Assembly (NCBI RefSeq): GCF_900108565.1
Contig: NZ_LT629971.1
Coordinates: 2,294,001 to 2,358,000 of the forward strand
Direction of reading: 5' to 3'
From: Mycolicibacterium rutilum
GTDB taxonomy: Bacteria; Actinomycetota; Actinomycetes; Mycobacteriales; Mycobacteriaceae
DNA length: 64,000 nt
In this document: one piece after another, positions 37,140 to 46,134 of the stretch
Layout of the letters: the number at the start of each line of letters is the position of its first letter
Numbering within the stretch: the stretch's first letter is position 1
Program-made: the position numbers and the translations under genes
Notes under the pieces: generated by a model
Databases searched by the model: none
What the model saw: the letters and a program-made list of their open reading frames with translations, nothing else
What the model was told of the DNA's origin: nothing

Positions 37140-37862
37140 TCAGTACACGCCGGATCCGGCGCTTATTGACGCCTCCGACGCGGACAGCGCGGCCAGGAAA
37201 GCGGCGCTGTCGGCATGCGCCCCGAAGACTCCGCCCTGCATGGTGATCATGTTGAGCGCAGCTAAGTGATTTGCGTGGTCGGTGGCGCCCGTGCAGTCGG
37301 ACAGCACCAGGCATTCGTAGCCGCGGTCGTTGGCCTCCCGCAACGTGGTGTGCACGCAGACGTCGGTGGTGATGCCGGTGAAGACGAGATGGGTGATGCC
37401 GTTCGTCCGCAGGATCAGGGCGAGATCGGTCGCGTAGAAGCTGCCCTTGCCGGGCTTGTCGATGATCGGCTCCCCGGGGAGCGGCGCCATCTCATCGACG
37501 ATCTCCCACCCCGGTTCACCGCGGGTGAGGATGCGCCCGCACGGCCCGGGGGAGCCGATCTCGGCGCCGATCTGCGCCGAGCGCCACCGCTTGTTCGGCG
37601 GCAGATCCGACAGATCCGGTCGGTGGCCTTCGCGGGTGTGGATGACGAACAGGCCGGTATCGCGCGCGGCGTGCAGGACCCGCTGCGCAGGTCCGAGCGG
37701 CGTGCGGGTCAGCGACAGGTCATAGCCCATGGTGTCGACGTAGCCGCCCTCGCCGCAGAAGTCGACCTGCCAGTCGATGTTGATCAGCGCGGTCGCGGCC
37801 AGGGGAATTTCGCCGTCGTAGGGCCAGCGGTAGGGGACTGCGTCGACGGTGACGGGGCTCAT
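37140..37862 (-). CDS. Isochorismatase-family cysteine hydrolase (biuret/ureidoacrylate hydrolase-like)
   Basis: 240 aa. The catalytic triad of the family is visible: Asp in [15 protein letters not shown] (about 30), Lys in [15 protein letters not shown] (about 143) and Cys in [20 protein letters not shown] (about 176). Members include biuret amidohydrolase, RutB and N-carbamoylsarcosine amidase. The ATG overlaps the stop of an NCS1 permease gene (ATGA), so the substrate is likely what that permease imports: a ureide, pyrimidine fragment or carbamoyl compound. A longer upstream frame runs through the permease gene and is not coding. Confidence 0.85.
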   Translation of the reverse strand: MSPVTVDAVPYRWPYDGEIPLAATALINIDWQVDFCGEGGYVDTMGYDLSLTRTPLGPAQRVLHAARDTGLFVIHTREGHRPDLSDLPPNKRWRSAQIGAEIGSPGPCGRILTRGEPGWEIVDEMAPLPGEPIIDKPGKGSFYATDLALILRTNGITHLVFTGITTDVCVHTTLREANDRGYECLVLSDCTGATDHANHLAALNMITMQGGVFGAHADSAAFLAALSASEASISAGSGVY

Positions 37863-39154
37863 GCGCGTTTCCCGCTCAGCGCGGTGAACGCCAACCCGCC
37901 GATGACCATCGCCACCACGGCGTCGGACAGCTCGGGTGCCCAGAAGTGCGTGGCCAGCGCCGCCGTCGCCCCGATGGCCCACGCCGCGAACGGCTTCCAG
38001 TACATGCCGGCACCCGCAGGGGCACGACGGGCGGCGAAGACGAGCTGGTCGAGGATGAGGATCACGCCGATCGGCGGGACCAGCACCCCGAGAATGTTGA
38101 GCCAGGTCGCGAAGTACGACCAGATTCCGGCGACGGCGGCGGCGGTACCGATGACGCCGAGCACGATCGTCAACTGCCGCATCGTCTTTCCGGTGATGTT
38201 GCCGAAGCCGACAGCGCCGTTGTACAGGCAGTGGGCGCAGACGCTGCCGAGGTTGACGAACACGAACAGGATGCCGAGCGGAACCAGGATGCCGCCGCTG
38301 CCCACCAGCACATGCAGGAAATCCCCACCCGTCGTCGACGCGGCCGCCGACGCACCCAGCGCCACCACCAGCGCGCCGACCAGCTGGGCGATGAAGTACG
38401 CGACCGGGAACGCCGAGAATGCCGCCAGCGCAGCCTCTCTGCCGTTCTTCGCCCACCGGGTGAAATCCGCCGTCATCGTGCCCGAGTCGGCGAAGCAGGC
38501 GATCACCATCGTCACCGCGACGCCGAAGCTGAACGCCTCCACACCCGCACCGCCCGAGTAGGACAACGCCGACCCCAGACCGGTCCCGCTGCCGGCGGCG
38601 ATCACGACGGCCACCGCGCCGAGCACCAGGAACATCACCGACGCGACCACACCGATCCACGAGATCGCCCGGATGCCGACGAACGTCAGCGCCACGAACA
38701 GCACGCCGGCCGCCAGCGTGACCCATGGCGCGCTCCACCCCATCGACACGTTCAGCGTCGACCCGACCATGCCGGTCTGGAACGCGAACCAGCCGATCAC
38801 CAGCGCCGACAGGAATGCCGACACGATGCGGAAACCCTTGGCCCCGAACGTGTCCGCGGCCGTCAGCGCGAAGTTCTTGCCGGACCTGCCCGCGAGGTAG
38901 CTCAGCGTGCCGACGTAGCCCATCAGCACCAGGTTGCCGACGAGGATCGCGGCGAGCCCGGTCAGGAAGCCGAGGTGGTAGACCACGATGCCGGAGAACA
39001 CCGCCGACGTCATGATCATCGGGAACCCCACCCACACCGCCGAGACGGAGAACAGCGACCGGCGGGCGGCGGGCGGGACGGGGACGTGCTCGTACTCTTC
39101 GCCGAGACCCGCTTCGAGGGACGCCGGGCGAGTGGCGGTGCTGAACTGGGTCAC
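37859..39154 (-). CDS. Cytosine/purine (NCS1) permease, CodB type
   Basis: 431 aa from GTG 39154; the frame extends further upstream to 39214 but runs into the GTATAC repeats. About 12 membrane segments. CodB-type features: [56 protein letters not shown] and [18 protein letters not shown]. Translationally coupled to the cysteine hydrolase. I infer that the pair imports and hydrolyses a nitrogen-rich ureide-like compound. It belongs to a different NCS1 branch from the permease at 15447. Confidence 0.9.
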   Translation of the reverse strand: MTQFSTATRPASLEAGLGEEYEHVPVPPAARRSLFSVSAVWVGFPMIMTSAVFSGIVVYHLGFLTGLAAILVGNLVLMGYVGTLSYLAGRSGKNFALTAADTFGAKGFRIVSAFLSALVIGWFAFQTGMVGSTLNVSMGWSAPWVTLAAGVLFVALTFVGIRAISWIGVVASVMFLVLGAVAVVIAAGSGTGLGSALSYSGGAGVEAFSFGVAVTMVIACFADSGTMTADFTRWAKNGREAALAAFSAFPVAYFIAQLVGALVVALGASAAASTTGGDFLHVLVGSGGILVPLGILFVFVNLGSVCAHCLYNGAVGFGNITGKTMRQLTIVLGVIGTAAAVAGIWSYFATWLNILGVLVPPIGVILILDQLVFAARRAPAGAGMYWKPFAAWAIGATAALATHFWAPELSDAVVAMVIGGLAFTALSGKRA

Positions 39155-39194
39155 TGCGCAGTCTTTCGTCGGAGGAAGCCGGACACACGGCCGT

Positions 39195-39224
39195 GTATCC
39201 CTGGCTGTATACACTCGGGTATAC
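39195..39224. promoter_or_regulatory. Three GTATAC-type hexamers at 12-bp period upstream of the permease
   Basis: GTATCC (39195), GTATAC (39207) and GTATAC (39219) start exactly 12 bp apart. The middle one is within TGTATACA, a perfect 8-bp palindrome. The array lies 41 bp upstream of the permease GTG and 96 bp from the divergent F420-type gene. Arrays of GGTATA-like hexamers are known operators of some GntR/FCD regulators (NanR), so a GntR-type site is my inference. Confidence 0.55.
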
Positions 39225-39319
39225 GGATTACCGGCCTGTTTATCGGCGTGAAGATCAGGTAAACCGACGCGTGCGCCGCTCCCCTCGCGGACGGCCCCGG
39301 TGGCCTAGAGTCGGGAGCC

Positions 39320-40309
39320 ATGCGCTTCGGACTGTTCATCCCGCAGGGTTGGCGACTCGACCTGGTGGACATCCCCACCGAAGAACACTGGCCGGTCATG
39401 CGCGACCTCGCCGCCTACGCCGACGGCGGCGCCTGGGATTCGCTGTGGGTGTACGACCACTTCCACACCGTGCCGGTGCCGACCGCGGAGGCGACGCACG
39501 AAGCGTGGTCGCTGATGGCGGCGTACGCCGCGACGACGTCGCGCATCAAGCTCGGCCAGATGTGCACCGCGATGAGCTATCGCAATCCGGTCTACCTGGC
39601 CAAGGTCGCCGCGACCACGGACGTCATCTCCGGCGGCCGGGTCCAGATGGGCATCGGCGGCGGCTGGTACGAACACGAATGGCGCGCCTACGGTTACGGC
39701 TTCCCGTCAGCCGGCGTCCGGCTGGCCCGCCTCGACGAGGGCGTGCAGATCATGCGTGACGCCTGGCGGGACGGCACGGTCAGCTTCGACGGCAAGCACT
39801 ATCAGGTCGACGGCGCGATCGTGCAACCAAAACCGCTGCAGGACGGCGGAATTCCGATGTGGATCGCCGGCGGCGGGGAGAAGGTGACGCTGCGCATCGC
39901 GGCCAAGTACGCGCAGTACACCAACTTCACCTCCGAGCCGGGCGGTTTCGCGCACAAGTCGCAGGTGCTCGCCGAGCACTGCCGCACCGTCGGCACCGAC
40001 TTCGAGGCGATCGTGCGCTCGGCGAACTTCAACGCGGTGATCGGTGAATCGGAAGCCGATGTACGGGACCGGGTGTCCCGGTTGCGCGCCCGCCAGGCCG
40101 CCAAGGCCGACGAGCGCGCCGTCGACGCCATGCTGAGCACGGTGTCCGCGCCCGAATCCGCCAGCGGCACCCCCGAGCAGGTGGTCGAAAAGCTCGAGAA
40201 GATGCGGCAACTCGGGTGTGAGTACGCGATCCTCTACTTCCCCGAGGCCGCCTACGACCGCTCCGGCATCGAGATGTTCGAACAGCAGGTCATCCCGGCG
40301 CTCAGCTGA
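39320..40309 (+). CDS. LLM-class F420-dependent oxidoreductase
   Basis: 329 aa. Luciferase-like barrel: RFGLFIPQGWRLDLVDIP, WDSLWVYDHFHTVPVP, RIKLGQMCTAMSYRNPVYLA, DVISGGRVQMGIGGGWYEHE, GIPMWIAGGGEKVTLRIAAK and the C-terminal GTPEQVVEKLEKMRQLGCEY. The DHF and GIGGGWYEHE segments are typical of F420 family members with roles in redox of unknown substrates. It overlaps the convergent SDR gene by 8 bp. Confidence 0.9.
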   Translation: MRFGLFIPQGWRLDLVDIPTEEHWPVMRDLAAYADGGAWDSLWVYDHFHTVPVPTAEATHEAWSLMAAYAATTSRIKLGQMCTAMSYRNPVYLAKVAATTDVISGGRVQMGIGGGWYEHEWRAYGYGFPSAGVRLARLDEGVQIMRDAWRDGTVSFDGKHYQVDGAIVQPKPLQDGGIPMWIAGGGEKVTLRIAAKYAQYTNFTSEPGGFAHKSQVLAEHCRTVGTDFEAIVRSANFNAVIGESEADVRDRVSRLRARQAAKADERAVDAMLSTVSAPESASGTPEQVVEKLEKMRQLGCEYAILYFPEAAYDRSGIEMFEQQVIPALS

Positions 40310-41186
40310 AGTAGTGCCCTTTCTCGAGGTCCTCGATCAGCCCGGGGTGGCTGGGCTGCCAGCCGAACCGCTCGCGGGTCAGCGCGCTCGACGCCGGGGC
40401 GTCCATGGAGAACATCGGTGCCAGCCAACCGAAATGGTCGAACACCTCGGCCTGGCCCACCGAGACGACCGGCAGCTCGAGATGCCGGCCGATGATCGCC
40501 GCGATGTCGCGGACCTCGATGCCCTCGTCGTCGATCGCGTGCACCATCGCACCGGCGGGTGCGGCCTCCAGCGCTGACCGGAACAACCGCGCGGCGTCGA
40601 AGCGATGCACCGCACACCACCGGTTGGTTCCTTCGCCCGGGTAACCGGAAACGCCCGTGGCGCGGGCGATCCCGATCAGCCTCGCGACGAAACCCCGGTC
40701 GCCTTCGCCGTGCACGGTCGGTGGCAGCCGGACCGCGCTGGCCCGCACTCCTCGTGCGGCCGCGGACAGCGCCGCCCCTTCGGACAGGCGCGGGGAGTGC
40801 TCCGGGGCGCGGTCGTTCTCGGTGATCACGCCGCCGGCCCCGGTCAGGCCGAGCATGCCGGAGGCGACCACCAACGGCTTGTCCGATCCGGCCAGCGCGT
40901 CGCCCAGCGTGGCGATCGCGCTGCGGTCCATCTCCGCGGCCTTCGAGTACTCGCTGAAGTCGTGGTGGTAGGCCAGATGGATGACGCCGTCGGCGGCCTC
41001 GGCGGCAACGCGCAGACTCTCCGGATCGGCGAGGTCGCCGCGATGGACCTGTGCTCCGGCCGCCGCGACCGCCTGCGCGGCGCCGTCCGAGCGGGCCAGG
41101 CCGACGACCTGGTGACCGGCGGCGATGAGTTCGGCGGTGACGGCCGAGCCGATGAAGCCGGATGCGCCGGTGACGAAAACCTGCAT
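40302..41186 (-). CDS. Extended/atypical SDR NAD(P)-binding protein
   Basis: 294 aa. The nucleotide-binding loop VTGASGFIGSAVTAELIAAG is at the N-terminus, followed by VVGLARSD and a DLADPESLR acidic segment that points to NADP/NAD binding. HLAYHHDFSEYSKAAEMDRS and LVVASGMLGLTG correspond to the catalytic region, though the usual YxxxK is not clear. The gene is divergent from the TetR gene at 41262, with two 19-bp operator-like sites between, so it is probably induced by that regulator's ligand. Confidence 0.85.
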   Translation of the reverse strand: MQVFVTGASGFIGSAVTAELIAAGHQVVGLARSDGAAQAVAAAGAQVHRGDLADPESLRVAAEAADGVIHLAYHHDFSEYSKAAEMDRSAIATLGDALAGSDKPLVVASGMLGLTGAGGVITENDRAPEHSPRLSEGAALSAAARGVRASAVRLPPTVHGEGDRGFVARLIGIARATGVSGYPGEGTNRWCAVHRFDAARLFRSALEAAPAGAMVHAIDDEGIEVRDIAAIIGRHLELPVVSVGQAEVFDHFGWLAPMFSMDAPASSALTRERFGWQPSHPGLIEDLEKGHYFS

Positions 41187-41197
41187 GGAAACCTCCT

Positions 41198-41246
41198 GAT
41201 GTCAGTTGCTGTCATCAGAGTAACGTCGATGACAGTGACTGTCATC
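41198..41246. promoter_or_regulatory. Two 19-bp palindromic operator-like sites, 30 bp apart
   Basis: GATGACAGTGACTGTCATC (41228-41246) is a perfect 19-bp palindrome around a central G. GATGTCAGTTGCTGTCATC (41198-41216) is a diverged copy that keeps the outer bases. Their centres are 30 bp apart, about three helical turns, so bound dimers would lie on the same face. They fill the gap between the divergent SDR and TetR genes. Confidence 0.8.
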
Positions 41247-41261
41247 CCTTAAACTCGCGGT

Positions 41262-41825
41262 GTGGTCCGGTGGCAGCCCAACGCGCGCGGCCGTCTCGAG
41301 GAGGCGGCGCTGGAGCTGTACGCCGAGAACGGGTTCGACCGGACCACGGTGGCCGAGATCGCCGAACGCGCCGGGCTGACCGAACGCACGTTTTTCCGGC
41401 ACTTCGCCGACAAGCGCGAGGTGCTGTTCTCCGGCCAGGACGCGCTGGTGGACATCCTGTCCAAAACCGTTGTGGAAGCGCCTGATTCGCTCTCGCCGCT
41501 CGCCGCTGTGGGTGCCGGCCTGATCGCCGTCGGCGCGCAGTTCGACGACCGGCACGAACTGGCCCGCCGCCGTCAGCAGATCATCGATGCGACGCCCGCC
41601 CTGCAGGAACGCGAGCTGTCCAAGCTGGCCGCGCTCGCCGACGCGCTGGCCGCCGCGCTGCGCGCTCGCGGTGTGCCCGACACCGCCGCCCGACTGGGCG
41701 CGGAGTCCGGGGTCTCGGTGTTCAAGGTGGCCTTCGAGCAGTGGCTGCCCGACGACGGGGCAGACCTGGTCAAGATCATCGAGACGGTGCTCGCCGACCT
41801 GAGGGCCGTCGCGGGCGGCGGCTGA
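41262..41825 (+). CDS. TetR-family transcriptional regulator
   Basis: 187 aa from GTG 41262. TetR_N domain: RLEEAALELYAENGFDRTTV, AEIAERAGLTERTFFRHFAD, KREVLFSG. The C-terminal ligand domain is generic. It is expected to bind the GATGACAGT-type palindromes just upstream and to repress the divergent SDR gene and itself. The start lies 15 bp from the perfect palindrome. Confidence 0.92.
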   Translation: MVRWQPNARGRLEEAALELYAENGFDRTTVAEIAERAGLTERTFFRHFADKREVLFSGQDALVDILSKTVVEAPDSLSPLAAVGAGLIAVGAQFDDRHELARRRQQIIDATPALQERELSKLAALADALAAALRARGVPDTAARLGAESGVSVFKVAFEQWLPDDGADLVKIIETVLADLRAVAGGG

Positions 41826-41897
41826 CGCCCGGGTCACTAGGATTGGCGTGCAGCCACACCTCGGATCGAACAGCCCTCGAGTGAGAGAAGCCGGCGA

Positions 41898-42242
41898 ATG
41901 AACAAGACCTCGTTGACCGCCCTGGCGCGCGAACACCTCGAGACCGCCCGTGCGGCCAGCAGCGGACGCAGCGCGCAGACCGTCTACGGCGGCCACGAGC
42001 ACTCGCTGCGTCAGACGTTGATCGCGCTGACCGCGGGTTCCGCGCTCGACGACCACGAGACGAACGGCGAGGCCACCCTGCAGGTGCTGCAGGGCAGGGT
42101 CCGGGTCACCCAGGACACCACCAACTGGGAGGGGTCGGCGGGCGACCACATCGTCGTGCCGAAAGCCCGGCACGGCCTGCAGGCGCTGGAGGACTCCGCG
42201 GTGCTGCTGACGGTGTCCAATCCCGTCGGCCCGCACGTCTAG
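41898..42242 (+). CDS. Small cupin protein
   Basis: 114 aa. Single cupin barrel: YGGHEHSLRQTLIALTAGS, DDHETNGEATLQVLQGRVRV (the G..H..G..E..V..G motif 1 region) and GDHIVVPKARHGLQALEDS (motif 2 with His). Metal-binding residues seem partly kept. Function unknown; small stand-alone cupins are often stress or metabolite-binding proteins. Its TAG stop lies within the target duplication of the IS element that begins right behind it, so the insertion left the coding sequence untouched. Confidence 0.82.
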   Translation: MNKTSLTALAREHLETARAASSGRSAQTVYGGHEHSLRQTLIALTAGSALDDHETNGEATLQVLQGRVRVTQDTTNWEGSAGDHIVVPKARHGLQALEDSAVLLTVSNPVGPHV

Positions 42243-42243
42243 A
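42238..42243. repeat. Left target-site duplication TCTAGA of the IS481-family element
   Basis: TCTAGA here and again at 43321-43326 bracket the element directly. It matches the NCTAGN preference known for Bordetella IS481. This copy contains the TAG stop of the cupin gene. Confidence 0.85.
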
Positions 42244-42273
42244 TGTACCCGGTCATGAGGTTGGTAGCGGGCG
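42244..42273 (+). repeat. Left terminal inverted repeat of the IS481-family element
   Basis: Starts TGTACCC and contains AGGTTGGT at 42258-42265. It pairs with the complement of 43291-43320 at 22 of 30 positions; the outermost base differs (T against C). Confidence 0.8.
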
Positions 42274-42348
42274 TGTTGGCTTGATGTGAGGAGAACCTCC
42301 GGGTGAGGTGTGGCTTGTCGAAGGCCCATCACCAACCCGGAGGTTCTC

Positions 42349-43308
42349 GTGTCCCACCGTAATGCCCGCACGACCTTGCACGGTCGACAGCTGATTGTGC
42401 AGCGCTATGAGCAAGGGTGGAAGCAGGCCCATATCGCCGCGGCGATGGGTATCTCCCGCAAATGTGTGCATACCTGGATTAGCCGCTATGCCGCTGAAGG
42501 TGAGGCCGGACTGTGCGACCGGTCCTCACGACCGCACCACAGCCCGACGCGGACGTCGGCCCGGGTGGAGCGTCAAGTGGTCGCCGCGCGTCGCCGGCAT
42601 CGTCGGGGCCAGGACTGGCTGGGTCCCGAGCTCGGTATCCCCGCACGCACCGTCGGCCGGATTCTTCGCCGTCGCGGGGTGCCCTACCTGCGTGACTGTG
42701 ACCCGATGACCGGCGTGGTGATCAAAGCGTCCAAGGCAACCGCTGTGCGCTACGAGCGAGACCGTCCTGGCGAACTGGTCCACGTCGACGTCAAAAAACT
42801 CGGCCGCATCCCTGACGGGGGCGGATGGCGCGCTCACGGCCGCAGTGAAGAAGTCCGCGGGCGCGGCATCGGATATGACTACGTGCACTCCATGGTCGAT
42901 GACCACAGCCGGCTGGCGTACTCCGAGATCCATGCCGACGAGAAAGGATCGACGTGTGCCGGGTTCATCGCGCGCGCGGCGAAGTACTTTCAATCGCTGG
43001 GCATTTCGCGTATCGAACGAGTCATCACCGATAACCATCTGAGCTACCGGCGCTCAGCACAGGTGGCCGCCGTCATCGACCAACTACAGGCCAAGCACCT
43101 ATTCATCAAGCCGCACTGCCCATGGCAGAACGGCAAGGTGGAACGCTATAACCGCACACTGCAAAGCGAATGGTCCTATCGCCAGGTGTTCGACTCCAAC
43201 GCAGAACGCGCTCAGGCCCTTGCACCGTGGGTCGATTTCTACAACACTCAACGCCGCCACAGCGCACTCGAGGGCCTACCACCCATCAGCCGACTGCGAC
43301 CAACCTGA
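42349..43308 (+). CDS. IS481-family DDE transposase
   Basis: 319 aa from GTG 42349; a longer frame from 42310 lacks family similarity. An N-terminal HTH pair (WKQAHIAAAMGISRKCVHTW) precedes the rve-type catalytic core with D147 (LVHVDVKK), D228 (RVITDNH) and E265 (NGKVERYNRTL), 36 residues after the second Asp. The C-terminal NTQRRHSALEGLPPISRL is typical of IS481. No frameshift or stop is seen, so the enzyme should be active. Confidence 0.96.
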   Translation: MSHRNARTTLHGRQLIVQRYEQGWKQAHIAAAMGISRKCVHTWISRYAAEGEAGLCDRSSRPHHSPTRTSARVERQVVAARRRHRRGQDWLGPELGIPARTVGRILRRRGVPYLRDCDPMTGVVIKASKATAVRYERDRPGELVHVDVKKLGRIPDGGGWRAHGRSEEVRGRGIGYDYVHSMVDDHSRLAYSEIHADEKGSTCAGFIARAAKYFQSLGISRIERVITDNHLSYRRSAQVAAVIDQLQAKHLFIKPHCPWQNGKVERYNRTLQSEWSYRQVFDSNAERAQALAPWVDFYNTQRRHSALEGLPPISRLRPT

Positions 43309-43320
43309 TGGCTGAGTACG
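43291..43320 (-). repeat. Right terminal inverted repeat of the IS481-family element
   Basis: Read on the - strand it starts CGTACTCAG and contains AGGTTGGT, matching the left end. The transposase TGA (43306-43308) lies within it. Confidence 0.8.
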
Positions 43321-43326
43321 TCTAGA
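43321..43326. repeat. Right target-site duplication TCTAGA of the IS481-family element
   Basis: Second copy of the 6-bp duplication, one base before the stop of the convergent proline-rich protein gene. Confidence 0.85.
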
Positions 43327-43327
43327 G

Positions 43328-43891
43328 CTAGGGCAGCCGCGGCGGGATCGGGCCCTCGGGCGGGATCGGCTGCGGGCCGACGGGCGCCGGCGGTCCGTCG
43401 AAGTATCCGGGCGGCGGCGGGCCGTTCAGCGGGTAGTACCCCGGCGGCAACGGCGGGCCACCGCCCTCGGTGCCGGGCGCGGCGGCCGGCGTCGACGACT
43501 CGGGCGCCGTGATCGAGGTATAGCCGGGCGGCAGGGGAGGCGGCGGACCGGCGCCCGGTGGCGGCGGAGCGATGCCGGGCTGTTCACCGGGCATGCCGAA
43601 CGGGTTCTGCGCCTGATGCCAGGCGTCCCGCAAGAAGCCGAGCGGACCGTTGCCGCTGCCGTACACCGGGTTCTGGATTTGCGGGACCTGCGGCGGGCCC
43701 GCGGGCGGCGGCGCCGGCGGGGCGGCCGGGACGTCCTCGACGATCATGACGGGCTGACCCGGCGGCAGCGGTTCCCCGGGCGGGGGCGGCGGAACCGCGG
43801 GCTGGGCGCCGGCCGGCGCTGACAGCGCCAGCGCGCCGAGGCCGAGAGCGGCGGTGATGAGAGCAGCGGATGTCCGCTGTCGTCCGGTCAT
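43328..43891 (-). CDS. Secreted proline-rich protein
   Basis: 187 aa from ATG 43891, which gives a clean signal peptide (TGRQRTSAALITAALGLGAL, cleavage near AGA-QP). The mature part is very rich in Pro and Gly, with PPPPPGEPLPPGQP and several LPPGYY/PPGYFDG-type units that resemble each other. It has no Cys and no globular domain. Such proteins are usually wall-associated or secreted in mycobacteria; function unknown. Before the IS insertion its stop would have been almost in contact with that of the cupin gene. Confidence 0.75.
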   Translation of the reverse strand: MTGRQRTSAALITAALGLGALALSAPAGAQPAVPPPPPGEPLPPGQPVMIVEDVPAAPPAPPPAGPPQVPQIQNPVYGSGNGPLGFLRDAWHQAQNPFGMPGEQPGIAPPPPGAGPPPPLPPGYTSITAPESSTPAAAPGTEGGGPPLPPGYYPLNGPPPPGYFDGPPAPVGPQPIPPEGPIPPRLP

Positions 43892-43993
43892 GGGTGTCGA
43901 GGCTAGCGTGTCCGGGCGTTCCCCGCGCCGGCACGCGGGAACTGCCGGCGGCGATGCCGTGTGGCCGTCGCCTCGGCTCATTACGCTTCAGCC

Positions 43994-44935
43994 GTGGAAC
44001 TGCGGCAGCTCCGGTACTTCGTGGCCGTCGCCGAGGAGCTGAACTTCGGCAGGGCCGCCGAACGGCTGCGCATCGCCGGGCCGTCGTTGTCGCAGCAGAT
44101 CAAGGCGCTCGAGCGCGACCTCAAGGTCAGCCTGTTCGACCGCGACCGCCGCTCCGTGGCGCTGACGGCCGCCGGTGCCGCGTTGCTGCCCGACGCCCGC
44201 GCGCTGATCGCGGCCGCCGACGAACTGCGCAGGCGGGCGGTCAATCTGTCGTCGTCGGAACCGGTGCGCATTGGATATGTGAACTGGTGTCCGGTGGACT
44301 GGGCCGACCGCGCGGCCGGGGTGGCCGAGGTGCGTGTCGACACGTGGGTGATGCCGTCGCACGCCCAGGCCGCCCGCGTCGCCGACGGCAACCTCGACCT
44401 CGCGATCTGCTGGGTGCAGGCCGCGGACCTCGACGCGATGTCGCTGCAGGCCCGGCTGATCGGAGCCGACCGGTTGTACGCGCTGCAGGCCGGGACCGAC
44501 GGTAGCCCGGTCGATGCCGCCGACACCGCGGTCCTGGTCGACGCCGACGCCGCGAGCTGGTCGTCGTGGAACCGCTATGCCGAGCAGTACGCGGCGGCCA
44601 CCGGCGCGCGCGTGCTGCGCACCGACGACGGCGGCGTCACCGGCTCGACCTTCTTCGAACACGTCCGACGGCTCGGCCGGCCGGTGCTCAACAACCCGAA
44701 GGGCCAGGACGTGCCCGTCCCGCGGGGGCTGACGCGGCGTCCGGTGATCAACCCGTCACCGGTGTGGACCTGGTCGCTGGTGTGGCGGCGCGACGACGAC
44801 CGGCCCGCAGTGCGTGCCGTCGTCGACCGATTCACCTCGGACGTGGGCGATCTCGGGATCGCCGACGAGTCCGTGTGGCTGCCGGCCGACGATCCGCATC
44901 AGCGCCGCGACGAGCGCCGCGGCCAGCACCACTGA
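43994..44935 (+). CDS. LysR-family transcriptional regulator
   Basis: 313 aa from GTG 43994. The N-terminal winged HTH is canonical ([40 protein letters not shown]). The substrate domain is short of some conserved loops but ends as expected at [21 protein letters not shown] tail of about 40 residues after that ([19 protein letters not shown]) lies in the region overlapping the convergent MFS gene. Target unknown; the MFS gene converges on it, not the usual divergent arrangement. Confidence 0.88.
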   Translation: MELRQLRYFVAVAEELNFGRAAERLRIAGPSLSQQIKALERDLKVSLFDRDRRSVALTAAGAALLPDARALIAAADELRRRAVNLSSSEPVRIGYVNWCPVDWADRAAGVAEVRVDTWVMPSHAQAARVADGNLDLAICWVQAADLDAMSLQARLIGADRLYALQAGTDGSPVDAADTAVLVDADAASWSSWNRYAEQYAAATGARVLRTDDGGVTGSTFFEHVRRLGRPVLNNPKGQDVPVPRGLTRRPVINPSPVWTWSLVWRRDDDRPAVRAVVDRFTSDVGDLGIADESVWLPADDPHQRRDERRGQHH

Positions 44936-45991
44936 CGCGCCGACGACGAGCGCGAGCCGGTACCCGTCGTGCAGTGTCGGCGCGACCACCGTCGGACCCA
45001 GCATCTGGCCCACCGAGTAGCCGGCGGTCAGCAACGCGACCGCGCGTGGATAGCGCAACATCCGCCCGGCCGCCAGCGCCAGCGTGCTCACCCCGATGAA
45101 CGTGCCGCCGAACAGCACCGCGCCCACCAGCGCGGCGGTCACATCGCCGACCACGGCCGCCACGGCGATGCCCGCCGCCTGGGCGAGAAGTGCGAACGTC
45201 AGCAGCGCGGGATGCGACCAGCGTCCGCTCAATGCAGCCCACAGCGCCGCCGACGGCACGGTCGCCAAACCCACGACGAGCCAGGTCCCGCCGCCGAGCC
45301 ACTGCGGTGCGTCCTGCGGGACGGCCGCGACCAGAAACGTGCCCGCGATGATGTAGCCCACCCCCTCCAGGGTGTAGCTGCTCATCAACAACGAGAACCG
45401 GCCGTGCGCGGGCCGCGCCGGCATTCGGTCCGTCGGTGACGGCGCCTGCGGTTCGGCGGCCCGCAGCGACCACGCCGCCGCGGTGAGCACCGCGGCCGTC
45501 GCGGCCGCCGCCCACCATGCCACCCGCCAGTCCGAGGTGCTCAACACCAACACCGCCGACAGTGCGATGCCGGCGCCCACCCCGCCGAAACCCCACCCGG
45601 CGAGATGAGAGGGGTGGCCGCGAAGATGCTCGAGCATGAGGTTGACCGCGATGACGAACACCAGCGCGCTGCCGAACCCGCCCAGACCGCGGAGCGCAAC
45701 CCAGCCGGAAACGTTGTGCACCAACGGCATTGCCGCCAGGCTGACTATCAGCAGGAGTAGCGATGCCCGGCAGGCCGCGGTGGAGCGGGCCAGCCGCGGC
45801 CAGCCGGCGCCGGCCAGCGCGCCCGCGAGGTACCCGGCGTAGTTCGCGGTCGCGAGGCTGGCGGCGCCGTGCGCGCTGACCCCGGCGTGCGCCGTCATCA
45901 GCGGCAGGATCGGGGTGTAGACGAACCGTCCGATCCCCATCGCCGCGGCCAGCGCGGCGGCGGTGCGGGCGACATGTCGATGAGCGTGCAT
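44756..45991 (-). CDS. MFS transporter, YbfB/YjiJ-like
   Basis: 411 aa with 12 predicted membrane segments. Begins [20 protein letters not shown], then [12 protein letters not shown], the signature of the YbfB/YjiJ group. The last membrane helix ends about [12 protein letters not shown] (residue 360). The final about 50 residues are hydrophilic and lie opposite the 3' end of the LysR gene, a 180-bp antiparallel overlap. Substrate unknown; likely efflux. Confidence 0.85.
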   Translation of the reverse strand: MHAHRHVARTAAALAAAMGIGRFVYTPILPLMTAHAGVSAHGAASLATANYAGYLAGALAGAGWPRLARSTAACRASLLLLIVSLAAMPLVHNVSGWVALRGLGGFGSALVFVIAVNLMLEHLRGHPSHLAGWGFGGVGAGIALSAVLVLSTSDWRVAWWAAAATAAVLTAAAWSLRAAEPQAPSPTDRMPARPAHGRFSLLMSSYTLEGVGYIIAGTFLVAAVPQDAPQWLGGGTWLVVGLATVPSAALWAALSGRWSHPALLTFALLAQAAGIAVAAVVGDVTAALVGAVLFGGTFIGVSTLALAAGRMLRYPRAVALLTAGYSVGQMLGPTVVAPTLHDGYRLALVVGASVVLAAALVAALMRIVGRQPHGLVGDPEIAHVRGESVDDGTHCGPVVVAPPHQRPGPHR

Positions 45992-46134
45992 CGGACCATC
46001 GTGCGGTCGGTCCTGCGGAGCCGGCCACGACCGGATTGCTCACAGCTGAGAGGAAATCGGTCCCAGCGCCGCGAATCGAAATGGTCGGCCCGCGGCGTTG
46101 TGCCCGGCAGCAACAACCACCGAAGGAGTTTCCG

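Larger units (their letters stand above)
42244..43320 (+). mobile_element. Intact IS481-family insertion sequence (1077 bp)
   Basis: Bounds are set by imperfect terminal inverted repeats (22 of 30 positions identical between the left end and the complement of the right end, with an unbroken core AGGTTGGT) and by flanking TCTAGA direct repeats. It holds a single transposase gene on the + strand whose stop lies in the right inverted repeat. Both ends, the duplication and the DDE residues are intact, which suggests a recent insertion. It sits in the 2-bp gap that would otherwise separate two convergent stops. Confidence 0.92.

Noticed and set aside
44756..44935. Frameshift or assembly error joining LysR and MFS tails
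   Set aside because: Both frames stay open without a break and no alternative stop restores normal length in another frame; kept as a real overlap, flagged as a finding.
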